From Emcibacter sp. (GTDB lineage Bacteria; Pseudomonadota; Alphaproteobacteria; Sphingomonadales; Emcibacteraceae), in assembly GCA_021774785.1 (NCBI GenBank), contig JAJFIQ010000026.1:620001-684000 (forward strand): 64,000 bases of DNA, read 5' to 3'. The first letter of the stretch is position 1; every line of letters begins with the position of its first letter. This document shows, in pieces, positions 38,269 through 47,551 of the stretch. The translations under genes and the position numbers were made by a program. The notes under the pieces were generated by a model. That model did no database searches. It saw nothing but the letters and a program-made list of their open reading frames with translations, and had not been told where the DNA came from.

Positions 38269-39675
38269 ATGTCTGATAATTTTGATGTGGTCATCATTGG
38301 TGGCGGTCCGGGTGGATATGTCTGTGCCATACGGGCGGCACAACTGGGTCTGAAAGTCGCTTGTGTTGAAATGCGCGGGGTGCTTGGTGGCACATGTCTG
38401 AATGTGGGTTGTATGCCGTCAAAGGCTTTGTTACATGCGTCTGAACTTTTTGAGGAAGCCAACCACGGCATGGCTAAATTTGGCATCAAGACAGGGAAAG
38501 TCTCCATTGATATTGCAGAACTGATGGCATCCAAGGATGAAACCGTAAAGGGTCTGACTGATGGGGTGGCTTATCTGTTGAAAAAGAACAAGGTCGATTA
38601 TATCGAAGGCCGTGGTTCTATCCCTGCTCAAGGCAAGGTCAAGGTCGACCTGAGTGCGGGCGGCGAGCGTATGTTGGCCACCAAGAATATCGTAATAGCT
38701 ACGGGGTCCGATGTGGCGGGCCTGCCGGACATTGATATTGATGAAAAACAGATTGTGTCATCTACGGGGGCATTGAACCTGCCAAAGGTCCCAAAACATA
38801 TGGTGGTCATTGGTGGCGGTGTCATCGGTTTGGAGCTGGGATCGGTTTGGAAACGTCTGGGCGCAGAGGTTACGGTTGTCGAATTTATGGATCGGATCAC
38901 GCCGGAAATGGACGGCGAAGTCAGCAAGACTTTCGCTCGTATTCTGAAAAAACAGGGTTTTAAATTCAAGCTGAAATCAAAAGTAACCGCTGTCAAGAAA
39001 ACCAAAACATCGGTCAGTGTTTCTGTGGAACCTGCCGCAGGCGGGGAAGCGGTGCAAATCAAATGTGACACTGTTCTGGTAGCCGTTGGCCGCAAGCCTT
39101 ATACTGCAGGTTTGGGATTACAAGAAGCGGGTGTCAAGATGACCGATCGGGGGCAGGTGGAAATTGACGGACATTTCCAGACCAATATTGCTGGTATTTA
39201 TGCCATTGGTGATGTGGTGCGCGGCGCCATGCTCGCCCATAAAGCCGAGGATGAAGGCACCGCAGTTGCAGAAATCATTGCGGGTTTTGCAGGACATGTG
39301 AATTATGATGCCATACCGGGCGTGATCTATACCATGCCCGAAGTGGCCAGTGTCGGTAAGACCGAAGAAGCGCTGAAAGCAGATGGTGTGGACTATACAG
39401 TGGGTAAATTCCCTTTCACCGCCAATAGCCGCGCCAAGGCCAATCGCCAGACGGACGGGTTTGTCAAAATTCTAAGCTGTGCCACCTCAGATAAAATTCT
39501 CGGGGCGCATATCATCGGGGCTGATGCGGGCAATATGATTGCTGAACTGACTTTGGCTGTGGAAAAAGGTATCACCGCCGAAGATCTGGCCTATACCTGT
39601 CATGCACACCCCACAGAAACCGAAGCTGTGCGCGAAGCGGCTATGGCAACGGACGGTAGAGCCGTTCATATGTGA
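38269..39675 (+). CDS. lpdA: Dihydrolipoyl dehydrogenase (E3)
   Basis: E3 reoxidises dihydrolipoamide on E2 with FAD and NAD+. The 468-residue flavoprotein has the FAD fold [21 protein letters not shown], the redox disulfide [17 protein letters not shown], the NAD fold [38 protein letters not shown] and the C-terminal histidine-glutamate pair in [14 protein letters not shown]. Position after sucAB points to the 2-oxoglutarate complex, although E3 may also serve others. Its end overlaps convergent glpD by 10 bases. Confidence 0.97.
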   Translation: MSDNFDVVIIGGGPGGYVCAIRAAQLGLKVACVEMRGVLGGTCLNVGCMPSKALLHASELFEEANHGMAKFGIKTGKVSIDIAELMASKDETVKGLTDGVAYLLKKNKVDYIEGRGSIPAQGKVKVDLSAGGERMLATKNIVIATGSDVAGLPDIDIDEKQIVSSTGALNLPKVPKHMVVIGGGVIGLELGSVWKRLGAEVTVVEFMDRITPEMDGEVSKTFARILKKQGFKFKLKSKVTAVKKTKTSVSVSVEPAAGGEAVQIKCDTVLVAVGRKPYTAGLGLQEAGVKMTDRGQVEIDGHFQTNIAGIYAIGDVVRGAMLAHKAEDEGTAVAEIIAGFAGHVNYDAIPGVIYTMPEVASVGKTEEALKADGVDYTVGKFPFTANSRAKANRQTDGFVKILSCATSDKILGAHIIGADAGNMIAELTLAVEKGITAEDLAYTCHAHPTETEAVREAAMATDGRAVHM

Positions 39676-41120
39676 TGCATGAGCCATTCTTCGAGCTGTG
39701 CAACATTTTCATCAGACCAGGTGAGGCCGAGCTTTGTGCGTCGCCATAATATGTCATCGGCCGTGATGGCCCATTCCCGGGTGATCAGAAAGCGCGCTTC
39801 ATAGTCATATAATCCGGGGCCAATCAGCTTAGCATCCGGTCCACGTCCTTTCAGCATTTCATCCATGCGGGTGCCATAATGATGAGCGTATCTGGCGCAG
39901 AGTTTTTTATCCAGCCAGGGATAATCCTCTTGCTTCGTCCGGATATATTCTTTCATGTCCCGAATATCACCGCCGGGAAGGGCAGCGTGTTCTGTCCAAT
40001 GCTCCGCCATCTGGGGAAAAAATTCCTCCAGCCTTTTCAGGGCTTCTTCTGCCAAATGTCGAAAGGTGGTGATCTTGCCGCCAAAGACAGACAATAGTGG
40101 TGCCCCGGCATCTTCCCGCAGGGCCAGGACAAAGTCCCGTGTTACCGCGCTGGCTTCCTGGGTGGCGTCATCATACAGAGGCCTGACACCTGCATAATGA
40201 GAGACAACATCATCCGCTGACAGGGTTTCTTTAAAATAAGCATTAATATGGTGACAGAGATAATCAATTTCTTGCTTAGATATCGTAACCGTGGCGGGAT
40301 CACCTGTGAAAGGGACATCAGTCGTACCGATCAGGGTAAAGTCTTGCTCGTAAGGGATGGCAAAGATAATCCGGTTATCTTTATTCTGAAGAATGTAAGA
40401 ATCCTGCCCATCATATAATTTGGGTATAATGATATGGCTGCCCTTGACCAGCCGCAGGCGATTATGGGCGGGCAGGGAAAGGCCATCATTAATAATATCT
40501 GATACCCATGGCCCGGCCGCATTTATAATAACCTTGGCCGCAATTTTTCTCTTGCCGGATATTTCAGCTTGCCAGCAATCACCGTTATTTTGTGCGGATA
40601 TAAATTTTGTCCGGGTCAAAATTTCTGCACCATGATCCTTGGCATCCAGTGCATTCAGCACCACAAGCCGGGCATCATCAACCCAGCAATCATAATAGGT
40701 GAAGGCATCTGTGAAGCGGTCAAGAAGCGGACTATCTTTCTTTAGCTTGATCTGTTTCGAGCCGCCCAAAGTTTTCCGCATCCCCATATGATCATAGAGA
40801 AATAATCCAAGCCGAATCAGCCATTTGGGCCGCAAATGTTTTTCATGGGGCAGAATAAACTTCATGGGGTGGATGATATGAGGGGCTGCACGCAGTAATA
40901 TTTCTCTCTCGTTCAGGGCCTTTCTGACTAGTAAAAATTCGTAATATTCAAGGTAGCGTAATCCGCCGTGAATAAGTTTGGTACTGCGGGATGATGTGGC
41001 AGAGGCCAGATCATCCATTTCCACCAATATTACTTTCAGGCCACGCCCAGCCGCATCGCGCGCGATACCTGTGCCGTTAATGCCGCCGCCGATAATCAGC
41101 AGGTCATAATCAGCATCCAT
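39666..41120 (-). CDS. glpD: Glycerol-3-phosphate dehydrogenase (aerobic, FAD-dependent)
   Basis: GlpD oxidises glycerol 3-phosphate to dihydroxyacetone phosphate at the inner membrane and passes electrons to quinone. The 484-residue protein opens with the FAD-binding fold [30 protein letters not shown], followed by the family motif [20 protein letters not shown]. Later segments include [30 protein letters not shown] and [18 protein letters not shown]. It is transcribed divergently from glpK, with 73 bases between, and converges on lpdA. Confidence 0.95.
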   Translation of the reverse strand: MDADYDLLIIGGGINGTGIARDAAGRGLKVILVEMDDLASATSSRSTKLIHGGLRYLEYYEFLLVRKALNEREILLRAAPHIIHPMKFILPHEKHLRPKWLIRLGLFLYDHMGMRKTLGGSKQIKLKKDSPLLDRFTDAFTYYDCWVDDARLVVLNALDAKDHGAEILTRTKFISAQNNGDCWQAEISGKRKIAAKVIINAAGPWVSDIINDGLSLPAHNRLRLVKGSHIIIPKLYDGQDSYILQNKDNRIIFAIPYEQDFTLIGTTDVPFTGDPATVTISKQEIDYLCHHINAYFKETLSADDVVSHYAGVRPLYDDATQEASAVTRDFVLALREDAGAPLLSVFGGKITTFRHLAEEALKRLEEFFPQMAEHWTEHAALPGGDIRDMKEYIRTKQEDYPWLDKKLCARYAHHYGTRMDEMLKGRGPDAKLIGPGLYDYEARFLITREWAITADDILWRRTKLGLTWSDENVAQLEEWLMHHI

Positions 41121-41193
41121 TATTTAATTCCAATATTTCACTCATTGTATGTATATTAATCAGAATAAGAAATTTCACAACAGGGAGTTATAG

Positions 41194-42684
41194 GTGAGCC
41201 GCTATCTTCTGGCCCTTGATCAGGGCACAACCAGTACCCGCGCCATGATCTTTGATGATCAGGGGCAGGTTATCTCTTCTCATCAAACCGAATTTACCCA
41301 ATATTTTCCCAACGATGGCTGGGTCGAACATGATGGCATGGAAATCATCCATACCGTGATGGATGTTGTGGCTCAGGCCCTGAACAGCCTGCCTGTTGGT
41401 ACCGCACCGGTGGCAATGGGCATCACCAATCAGAGGGAAACCACACTAATCTGGGACCGGGAAACGGGTGAGCCTATCTATCCGGCGATTGTCTGGCAGG
41501 ATCGCCGAACGGCGGATTTATGTGATAAAATGAAGCAGGAAGGACTGGAGAATAAGGTCAGTGAAAAGACAGGGCTTTTGCTGGACCCCTATTTTTCCGC
41601 AACAAAAGTAAAATGGATTTTAGATAATGTGACCGGCGCAAGGGCGCGGGCAGAAAAGGGCGAACTGGCCTTTGGTACGGTGGACAGTTTTATTGTATGG
41701 CACCTGACCAAGGGAAAAATTCACGCCACCGATGTGACAAATGCCTCCCGAACCATGCTATATAATATCCGGGATATGGCATGGGACAAGGAATTGTTGC
41801 AGATGTTTGATGTGCCGCGTGCTATATTACCTTCTGTCCATGCCTGTGATCATCATTTCGGTGACGTGGATGCAAGTCTGTTCGGTCAAACTATTCCCAT
41901 AACAGCCATCGCCGGTGATCAGCAGGCAGCCCTTATAGGTCAAAATTGTATGCAAGCGGGGCAAATCAAATGTACCTATGGCACTGGCGGTTTCATTATG
42001 ATGAATACGGGTGATAAAATTATCCAGTCACAAAATCGGCTTCTGTCTACGGTAGCCTATCAGATACAGGGCGAAGTCGCTTATGCTCTTGAGGGTAGCT
42101 TCTTTTGTGCCGGCTCTGCGGTGCAGTGGTTGCGTGATGGTCTCAAGATTATTGACACCGCATCCGAGACTGAAGAACTGGCCCGGTCCATCAATAGCAG
42201 TGATGGTGTTTATATGGTGCCGGCTTTTACCGGGCTCGGTGCTCCACATTGGAACCCAGCGGCAAGGGGAACGCTGTTTGGTCTAAGCCGGGCAACGGGA
42301 AAAGCCGAAATTGCGCGGGCCACATTGGAATCCATTGGTTTTCAAACGGCGGATTTGCTGGAAACCATGCAACAGGACACAGATATGTCCTTTGACGCCC
42401 TTAAAGTGGACGGCGGTATGGTGAACAACGGGTGGTTGCTGCAGTTCCTGGCAGATATTATGCAGATCGAAGTCATACGGCCAAAGGTAACTGAGACAAC
42501 GGCATTTGGTGTGGCATTGCTCGCCGGTATCGGGATCGGGTTGTTTAATAAGGTTAATAAATTGTCAACATTTTACCGCTACCATAATAGGATAACACCG
42601 AAAATGGTTATTGATGAAACTATTTTGCAAAAGAACAATTGGAGAAATGCTGTAAAATCAACCTGTTACTATGCCGCAAAATAA
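41194..42684 (+). CDS. glpK: Glycerol kinase
   Basis: GlpK phosphorylates glycerol to glycerol 3-phosphate, the substrate of divergent GlpD. The 496-residue FGGY-family kinase starts at GTG 41194 with GGGAG upstream. It has the ATPase phosphate loop LALDQGTTSTRAMIFD, ITNQRETTLIWDRETGEPIYPAIVWQDRRT, GDQQAALIGQNC, the TYGTGGFIMMNTG loop and the C-terminal VDGGMVNNGWLLQFLADIM. No glycerol facilitator or glpR regulator is in the window. Confidence 0.96.
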   Translation: MSRYLLALDQGTTSTRAMIFDDQGQVISSHQTEFTQYFPNDGWVEHDGMEIIHTVMDVVAQALNSLPVGTAPVAMGITNQRETTLIWDRETGEPIYPAIVWQDRRTADLCDKMKQEGLENKVSEKTGLLLDPYFSATKVKWILDNVTGARARAEKGELAFGTVDSFIVWHLTKGKIHATDVTNASRTMLYNIRDMAWDKELLQMFDVPRAILPSVHACDHHFGDVDASLFGQTIPITAIAGDQQAALIGQNCMQAGQIKCTYGTGGFIMMNTGDKIIQSQNRLLSTVAYQIQGEVAYALEGSFFCAGSAVQWLRDGLKIIDTASETEELARSINSSDGVYMVPAFTGLGAPHWNPAARGTLFGLSRATGKAEIARATLESIGFQTADLLETMQQDTDMSFDALKVDGGMVNNGWLLQFLADIMQIEVIRPKVTETTAFGVALLAGIGIGLFNKVNKLSTFYRYHNRITPKMVIDETILQKNNWRNAVKSTCYYAAK

Positions 42685-42749
42685 AAAATATTTTGATGTT
42701 CACGGAATTGTTATCTGGCGGTATAGTTTTTTTCTTCATGGAGAAATGA

Positions 42750-42776
42750 ATATAGTATATAAGAATAATACTATAT
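42750..42776. promoter_or_regulatory. Candidate ArsR-family operator
   Basis: A 9-bp inverted repeat (ATATAGTAT at 42750-42758 and its complement at 42768-42776) with a 9-base spacer lies 76 bases upstream of the ArsR-family gene. AT-rich interrupted dyads of this kind are typical ArsR/SmtB operators, so it may mediate autoregulation. The dyad is seen; binding is inferred. Confidence 0.45.
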
Positions 42777-42852
42777 AAAAAATAAATATAATGTTTCATA
42801 TAAGAAACGCATTAAATATTACTTGGCAGAATCAACAAAATGGTAAAATGGG

Positions 42853-43188
42853 ATGACTAAATTAGTAGATATTATCGACTTGGATAAACTTCAACATAAT
42901 TCTTTTGAAGCAGCAGATTTTCTTAAAACATTAGCAAATTCGAACCGACTGGTGATCTTGAGCCGACTTCTTGGTAAAGAGACATGTGTTGGTGACTTGG
43001 AAAAAAATCTTAATATTTCCCAGTCCGCTTTATCACAGCACCTAAGCCGTATGCGGGCAGAGGGCCTTGTGTCAACACGTCGGGAAAGTCAGCAGATTTT
43101 TTATCGCATTAAAGACCCACGTGTGGCTGAGATGCTGAAATTAACTTATGATTTATTTTGTCATGAGGAATTGGCGCAAGCTGTATAG
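42853..43188 (+). CDS. ArsR-family transcriptional regulator, BigR/SqrR-like
   Basis: This 111-residue winged-helix protein aligns with the persulfide-sensing BigR/SqrR/YgaV branch: ADFLKTLANSNRLVILSRLL, VGDLEKNLNISQSALSQHLSRMRAEGLVSTRRESQQIFYRI and a C-terminal LFCHEE. In BigR the two sensing cysteines are 66 residues apart. Here the C-terminal Cys103 is kept, but the first position is Ser37 (VILSRL), and a different cysteine (Cys45) is present. It may therefore sense a different signal, or use Cys45. No sulfide-oxidation gene is adjacent. A terminator follows at 43270-43302. Confidence 0.85.
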   Translation: MTKLVDIIDLDKLQHNSFEAADFLKTLANSNRLVILSRLLGKETCVGDLEKNLNISQSALSQHLSRMRAEGLVSTRRESQQIFYRIKDPRVAEMLKLTYDLFCHEELAQAV

Positions 43189-43269
43189 TTTTATTTCCGG
43201 TTAAACGGTAAAACAGACAAGTACTAATATAACGGTGCTTGGGTTTAGATAACTATATTCAAAATTATT

Positions 43270-43302
43270 AAAACCAGCCGTTATCGGCTGGTTTTTCTTT
43301 TG
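43270..43302 (+). terminator. Intrinsic terminator after the ArsR-family gene
   Basis: An 11-bp stem (43270-43280 with 43285-43295), a TTAT loop and a T-rich tail form a good rho-independent terminator. It closes the single-gene ArsR unit. Confidence 0.88.
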
Positions 43303-43365
43303 ACATAATACTATTCCTGATAATAAACTCTCAAGTATAAATTATAATGTTGATTTGGGGGTGTT

Positions 43366-45303
43366 ATGTTACGTCATTTTTTCCTTTTTATATTATCCTT
43401 CCAACTTATTCTGGCCAATGCGTATGGCGAAGACCTGAAGCTGTCTATTTCTGCGGAGGCTTTCGGTCAACGTGAAAATTTTTTGAAGATAAAACTTTCA
43501 CCCAACGGCAACCGTATGGCATCTTTAAGAAGTTACAAAGGTAAAATAAGCCTTGTAACCCAAAGCCTTGATCCGTCGGTGAATGGCCAGAGTTATGTAA
43601 CCACCTTTAAAGAGGGCGAGTTTAAATGGTTCCGTTGGCTTAATAACGACCGTCTTGCTGTAAGTATTCGTTTTCCGTCAAGGCGGTATGGAAGTGATTC
43701 TATAGAAACCCGACTTTTTGCGCAGGACTGGGACAGGAAAAATCCGATTAATCTGATAAAACGTCAAAAACGTATGCGATCGCGTGAACTTACACGTTGG
43801 GTGTCCCAGCTACAGGATGATGTGGTTAGTTTTCTACCGGATGATCCTGATCATATCTTACTTGCCCTTGATGGTGACAGGGTGAATTACCCAGATGTTT
43901 ATAAAATTAATGTCCATACAGGTGACCGGGCAAGGGTCGTGAAAAGCCGGGCCAGTGTCATGGACTGGATGGCTGATAAAAAAGGCGTCGTGAGGCTTGG
44001 CATCAGCCAGTATAAAAGTAAAAACCGATTGATTTACCGGGAAGATGAAGGTGAATCGTGGAAGACGATTGCTAAATATGATGTCATTGATGATGATATT
44101 CCGTTTCATCCGGTGGGTTTTAGTCCTGATCCAAAAGTAATCTATGTGTCTAAATTGAACGAAAAAGGTTTTCAGGCCTATTATAAGTATAATCTGGAGC
44201 GGGGCGAGTTTGGGGAAAAGATAGCTGGTAAAGATGATGCAAATGTTACCTCTATCGATATTGATGAAGCGGGTAATATTCGAAGTTATACATATCTTGA
44301 CCAAGTCTATCATAGGGTAAATAAAGATAAACTATGGCAAAGCATGGCAAAGATGCTAGACAAGAATTTTCCTGATCAGGATGCCTATGTTACATCTTAT
44401 AGCAAAGATAAAAAAAAATTCGTCATCCATGTTTCCTCTCCGACCAATCCGGGCGATTATTATTTTCTGGATCTGAATACGGTCAGTTTGGGTTGGTATG
44501 CGGAAACTTATTATAAATTGGATGTTAGCAAGTTAAGCCCTATGAAACCGGTGACATATCAGGCGCGGGATGGTCTTGATATTCCGGCCTATCTGTCTTT
44601 GCCTATTGGTGTTAAAGACCCTAAAAACTTACCGACAATCATCATGCCTCACGGAGGGCCTTTTGCTAGGGATTCTTATGGTTTTGACTATTGGGTGCAG
44701 TTTCTGACCACGCGGGGTTATGCGGTACTGCAAATGAATTATCGGGGATCAACCGGATATGGGGCATATTATGAGGAATTGGGCCGTAATGAATGGGGAG
44801 GAAAGATGTTGGATGACATCAATGATGGTGCCCGTTGGATGATTGAGCAGGGGTATAGTGACCCAGGTCGAATGTGCATAGTGGGCGGTAGTTATGGTGG
44901 ATATGCCGCATTACAAACTTTGATAAAGGAGCCGGACCTTTATAAATGTTCTGTCGCTTTTGCACCAGTAACAAGCATGGCTATATTATTTAGAAATGCT
45001 AAAAAATATATAGGCTTAAAAGATAGGTATTTACCCTATATCCGTAATGAGGAAGGCTCGCTTTCCGATATTTCCCCCTATAGTAATATTGATAAAATCA
45101 ATGTGCCGGTGCTTCTCGTACATGAAACAGAAGACCGGAGCGTGGATTATAAACATGGGGAAATGTTCGCAAAACGTATGAAGAAGAAAAAGAAAGACAT
45201 ACGCTTTATCACTCTGGAAGAGGGTGATCATCACCTAAGCCAGCAAAAACACCGGATAAAATTCTTGCAGGAAATGGAAAAATTTCTTGAGAAAAACCTT
45301 TGA
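43366..45303 (+). CDS. S9 family (prolyl oligopeptidase-type) exported peptidase
   Basis: The 645-residue protein has a signal peptide (about residues 1-21), an N-terminal beta-propeller-like region, and a C-terminal alpha/beta-hydrolase domain from about residue 390. The catalytic serine is in CIVGGSYGGYAAL, the aspartate in HETEDRSVDY and the histidine in LEEGDHHLS. HGGPFARDSYGFD provides the oxyanion region. Members of the acylaminoacyl/dipeptidyl peptidase branch cut short peptides. It is transcribed alone and ends one base from the convergent MAPEG gene. Confidence 0.92.
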   Translation: MLRHFFLFILSFQLILANAYGEDLKLSISAEAFGQRENFLKIKLSPNGNRMASLRSYKGKISLVTQSLDPSVNGQSYVTTFKEGEFKWFRWLNNDRLAVSIRFPSRRYGSDSIETRLFAQDWDRKNPINLIKRQKRMRSRELTRWVSQLQDDVVSFLPDDPDHILLALDGDRVNYPDVYKINVHTGDRARVVKSRASVMDWMADKKGVVRLGISQYKSKNRLIYREDEGESWKTIAKYDVIDDDIPFHPVGFSPDPKVIYVSKLNEKGFQAYYKYNLERGEFGEKIAGKDDANVTSIDIDEAGNIRSYTYLDQVYHRVNKDKLWQSMAKMLDKNFPDQDAYVTSYSKDKKKFVIHVSSPTNPGDYYFLDLNTVSLGWYAETYYKLDVSKLSPMKPVTYQARDGLDIPAYLSLPIGVKDPKNLPTIIMPHGGPFARDSYGFDYWVQFLTTRGYAVLQMNYRGSTGYGAYYEELGRNEWGGKMLDDINDGARWMIEQGYSDPGRMCIVGGSYGGYAALQTLIKEPDLYKCSVAFAPVTSMAILFRNAKKYIGLKDRYLPYIRNEEGSLSDISPYSNIDKINVPVLLVHETEDRSVDYKHGEMFAKRMKKKKKDIRFITLEEGDHHLSQQKHRIKFLQEMEKFLEKNL

Positions 45304-45304
45304 C

Positions 45305-45736
45305 TTAAACCATCAACAGCAGCCGCACCCACATGGCAAGGACGGTGACCATGCCGCAGAAAAAGATCAGCAGTCGATGATATATATGATTATAGGTGGT
45401 GTGGATGAAGGCCTGCACCAGCCGTAATGAAAAGAAAATATACCCCATATAAACGAATATCATATCGTCTAGTTTTAGGGCCAGTATGGTGATACAGACG
45501 GCATAAAACAATACGGGGACTTCATAAAGATTGGCCCATTGTCGGGTGGCTTTCTGCATATAAGAGGGCGGCGTACCGTTATTATGTTCCTTGAAATAAC
45601 TGGCTTTGACATCACCTTCTTGTACGGCTTTTTTTCTTCCGGTAATCAAAATACTGGAATAAAGTAATGTGAAGATGGCCAAAAGACCCATGGGATAAAT
45701 GATACTCATATTTTCAGTCCTTATTGTAATTTGCAC
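45305..45736 (-). CDS. MAPEG family membrane protein
   Basis: This 143-residue protein has four hydrophobic segments and the MAPEG-like features RQWANLYEVPVLFYAVCITILAL and SLRLVQAFIHTTYNHIYHRLLIFF. MAPEG proteins include microsomal glutathione transferases, but most bacterial members have no known substrate. It is a single gene converging on the S9 peptidase with one base between them. Confidence 0.87.
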   Translation of the reverse strand: MQITIRTENMSIIYPMGLLAIFTLLYSSILITGRKKAVQEGDVKASYFKEHNNGTPPSYMQKATRQWANLYEVPVLFYAVCITILALKLDDMIFVYMGYIFFSLRLVQAFIHTTYNHIYHRLLIFFCGMVTVLAMWVRLLLMV

Positions 45737-45838
45737 CTGACCTTAACAAAATAATCAAATAAAAGTAAATTAATTTGGCTTTCAGGCCATTGATAGCTAC
45801 TGTTGCAGAAAATGCTGCTTTGAAGGGGATATATTTAT

Positions 45839-46987
45839 ATGAGTTCTATTCCTGAATTCACCTGCCAAAAACATCTTTTTGATATTCCGGAGGGCGTTAC
45901 CTATCTTAATGCCGCCTATATGTCGCCGATATTTAAACAGGCCGCCTTGCTGGGACAACAGTCGGTAGCGAAAAAAATGCATCCCTGGAAAATTGGTATA
46001 GCGGATTTTTTTACTCCGCCAAACCGCGCCTGTCAGCTCATGGCAGAAATGATCGGTGCCAATGGGGGCGATGTGGCTGTGATCCCCTCGGTTTCCTACG
46101 GTATTGCACTCGCGGCTAAAAATTTACCCCTGTTAAAGGGTCAGAAAATTCTGGTACTGGCGGATCAGTTTCCGTCCAATATCTATCCGTGGCAGGAAAT
46201 GGCCAAGGCCCATCAGGCAGAGGTGGTTACAATTGCCCGGCCCGCAGATGGCAACTGGACCGGACCATTATGTGATGCCATTGATCAGGATACGGCTATC
46301 GTCGCCTGCCCACATGCTCATTGGACAGATGGCAGCCTTGTTGATCTGGTCAGGGTGGGGACCGTTGCCCGTGCAAATGGGGCGGCACTTGTGCTGGATT
46401 TGACCCAGTCCTTGGGCATGATGCCTTTTTCAGTGCGGGATGTTGATCCGGATTTTATGATTGTCGCCACCTATAAATGGCTGCTTGGTCCCTATAGCTA
46501 CGGATTTGTTTATGTGGCACCCCGTCATCACGGCGGATTGCCGCTGGAGGAAGGCTGGATTGCCCGCAAGGGATCAGAGGATTTCGCAAGGCTAGTGGAT
46601 TATCAGCCGGAATATCAACCGGATGCCGGGCGTTTTAACATGGGCGAACGCAGTAATTTTATGCTCACCCCCATTGCTATTCATGCATTAGAGAAGCTCA
46701 ATGAATGGGGTACGGAGGCCATATCAGGCTACCTGTCCGGGCTGACAGATATGATAGCAGAACGCGCACTGGCTATTGGTCTGAAAGTTGCCGACAAAGC
46801 CCATCGCTCCCCCCATTTAATCGGTCTTGATTTTGCTGGTGGTGTCCCAGAAGCTCTAACGGCTTACCTTGCGGAACGAAAAATATTTGTCAGCGTGCGT
46901 GGCGACAGCATCCGGGTAGCACCCCATGTTTATAACGATGAGAAAGACGTGGAAAATCTGTTTTCCGCTTTGGAGGATTTCTTGTGA
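45839..46987 (+). CDS. Class V aminotransferase-fold protein, kynureninase-like
   Basis: This 382-residue PLP enzyme of the class V fold has GVTYLNAAYMSPIFKQA at the N-terminus, AIVACPHAHWTDGSLVDL, a VLDLTQSLGMMPF cofactor aspartate segment and the PLP lysine in IVATYKWLLGPYSYGF. The pattern resembles kynureninase and cysteine desulfurase relatives. The substrate is uncertain. Its stop forms a GTGA overlap with the CYTH gene downstream, so the two are translated together, an unusual partnership. Confidence 0.85.
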   Translation: MSSIPEFTCQKHLFDIPEGVTYLNAAYMSPIFKQAALLGQQSVAKKMHPWKIGIADFFTPPNRACQLMAEMIGANGGDVAVIPSVSYGIALAAKNLPLLKGQKILVLADQFPSNIYPWQEMAKAHQAEVVTIARPADGNWTGPLCDAIDQDTAIVACPHAHWTDGSLVDLVRVGTVARANGAALVLDLTQSLGMMPFSVRDVDPDFMIVATYKWLLGPYSYGFVYVAPRHHGGLPLEEGWIARKGSEDFARLVDYQPEYQPDAGRFNMGERSNFMLTPIAIHALEKLNEWGTEAISGYLSGLTDMIAERALAIGLKVADKAHRSPHLIGLDFAGGVPEALTAYLAERKIFVSVRGDSIRVAPHVYNDEKDVENLFSALEDFL

Positions 46988-47520
46988 TCAAGGGTTTGTT
47001 TGGCAAACAGCAGAAGGTCAATGTGGAAATTGAACGCAAGTTTTTGCTGATAGACAAGCCTGAGACGAAGCCCACACACCGCCATAAAATACGTCAGGGC
47101 TATATCGCCCGTGAAGGTGGTAATGTGGTTCGCATCCGCCAAAAGGATGATCATTATATCCTATCGATAAAGACCCCGGCCAAAGGCATTGGCCGCCATG
47201 AAATAGAAATATCCGTTGAAGCTCATGAAGCGGAGGTTTTATTCGCTGCCTGCGCTCAGCCTTTAATTATAAAGACGCGTGAAATTTACCCTATGGGCGA
47301 TCATATATGGGAAATAGATATTTTCGCTGGTGCTAATAAAGGCTTAATCGTCGCTGAAGTGGAACTTGCGTCCGAAGATGAAAAGATCACCCTGCCTGAC
47401 TGGATCGGGCCGGAGGTAACAGGATTTCAAAAATATTATAACGCTAATCTGTCGGTGAACCCTTTCAAGAACTGGGGTGTGAAATATACGGATTTGGTGG
47501 CGCGGATGGCGTGCGTATAA
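46984..47520 (+). CDS. CYTH domain protein
   Basis: This 178-residue protein begins its domain with VNVEIERKFLLID, the ExExK signature of CYTH/triphosphate tunnel metalloenzymes. It continues with arginine- and lysine-rich strands (KIRQGYIAREGGNVVRIRQ, HYILSIKTPAKGIGRHEIEIS). Members hydrolyse inorganic triphosphate or act on adenylyl phosphates. The start is a GTG overlapping the previous stop. A C-terminal FQKYYNANLSVNPF segment is the usual end of the bacterial CYTH domain. Confidence 0.9.
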   Translation: MIKGLFGKQQKVNVEIERKFLLIDKPETKPTHRHKIRQGYIAREGGNVVRIRQKDDHYILSIKTPAKGIGRHEIEISVEAHEAEVLFAACAQPLIIKTREIYPMGDHIWEIDIFAGANKGLIVAEVELASEDEKITLPDWIGPEVTGFQKYYNANLSVNPFKNWGVKYTDLVARMACV

Positions 47521-47551
47521 TTGTTAGTTATTAAGAACGGAAAGTGTGAAA

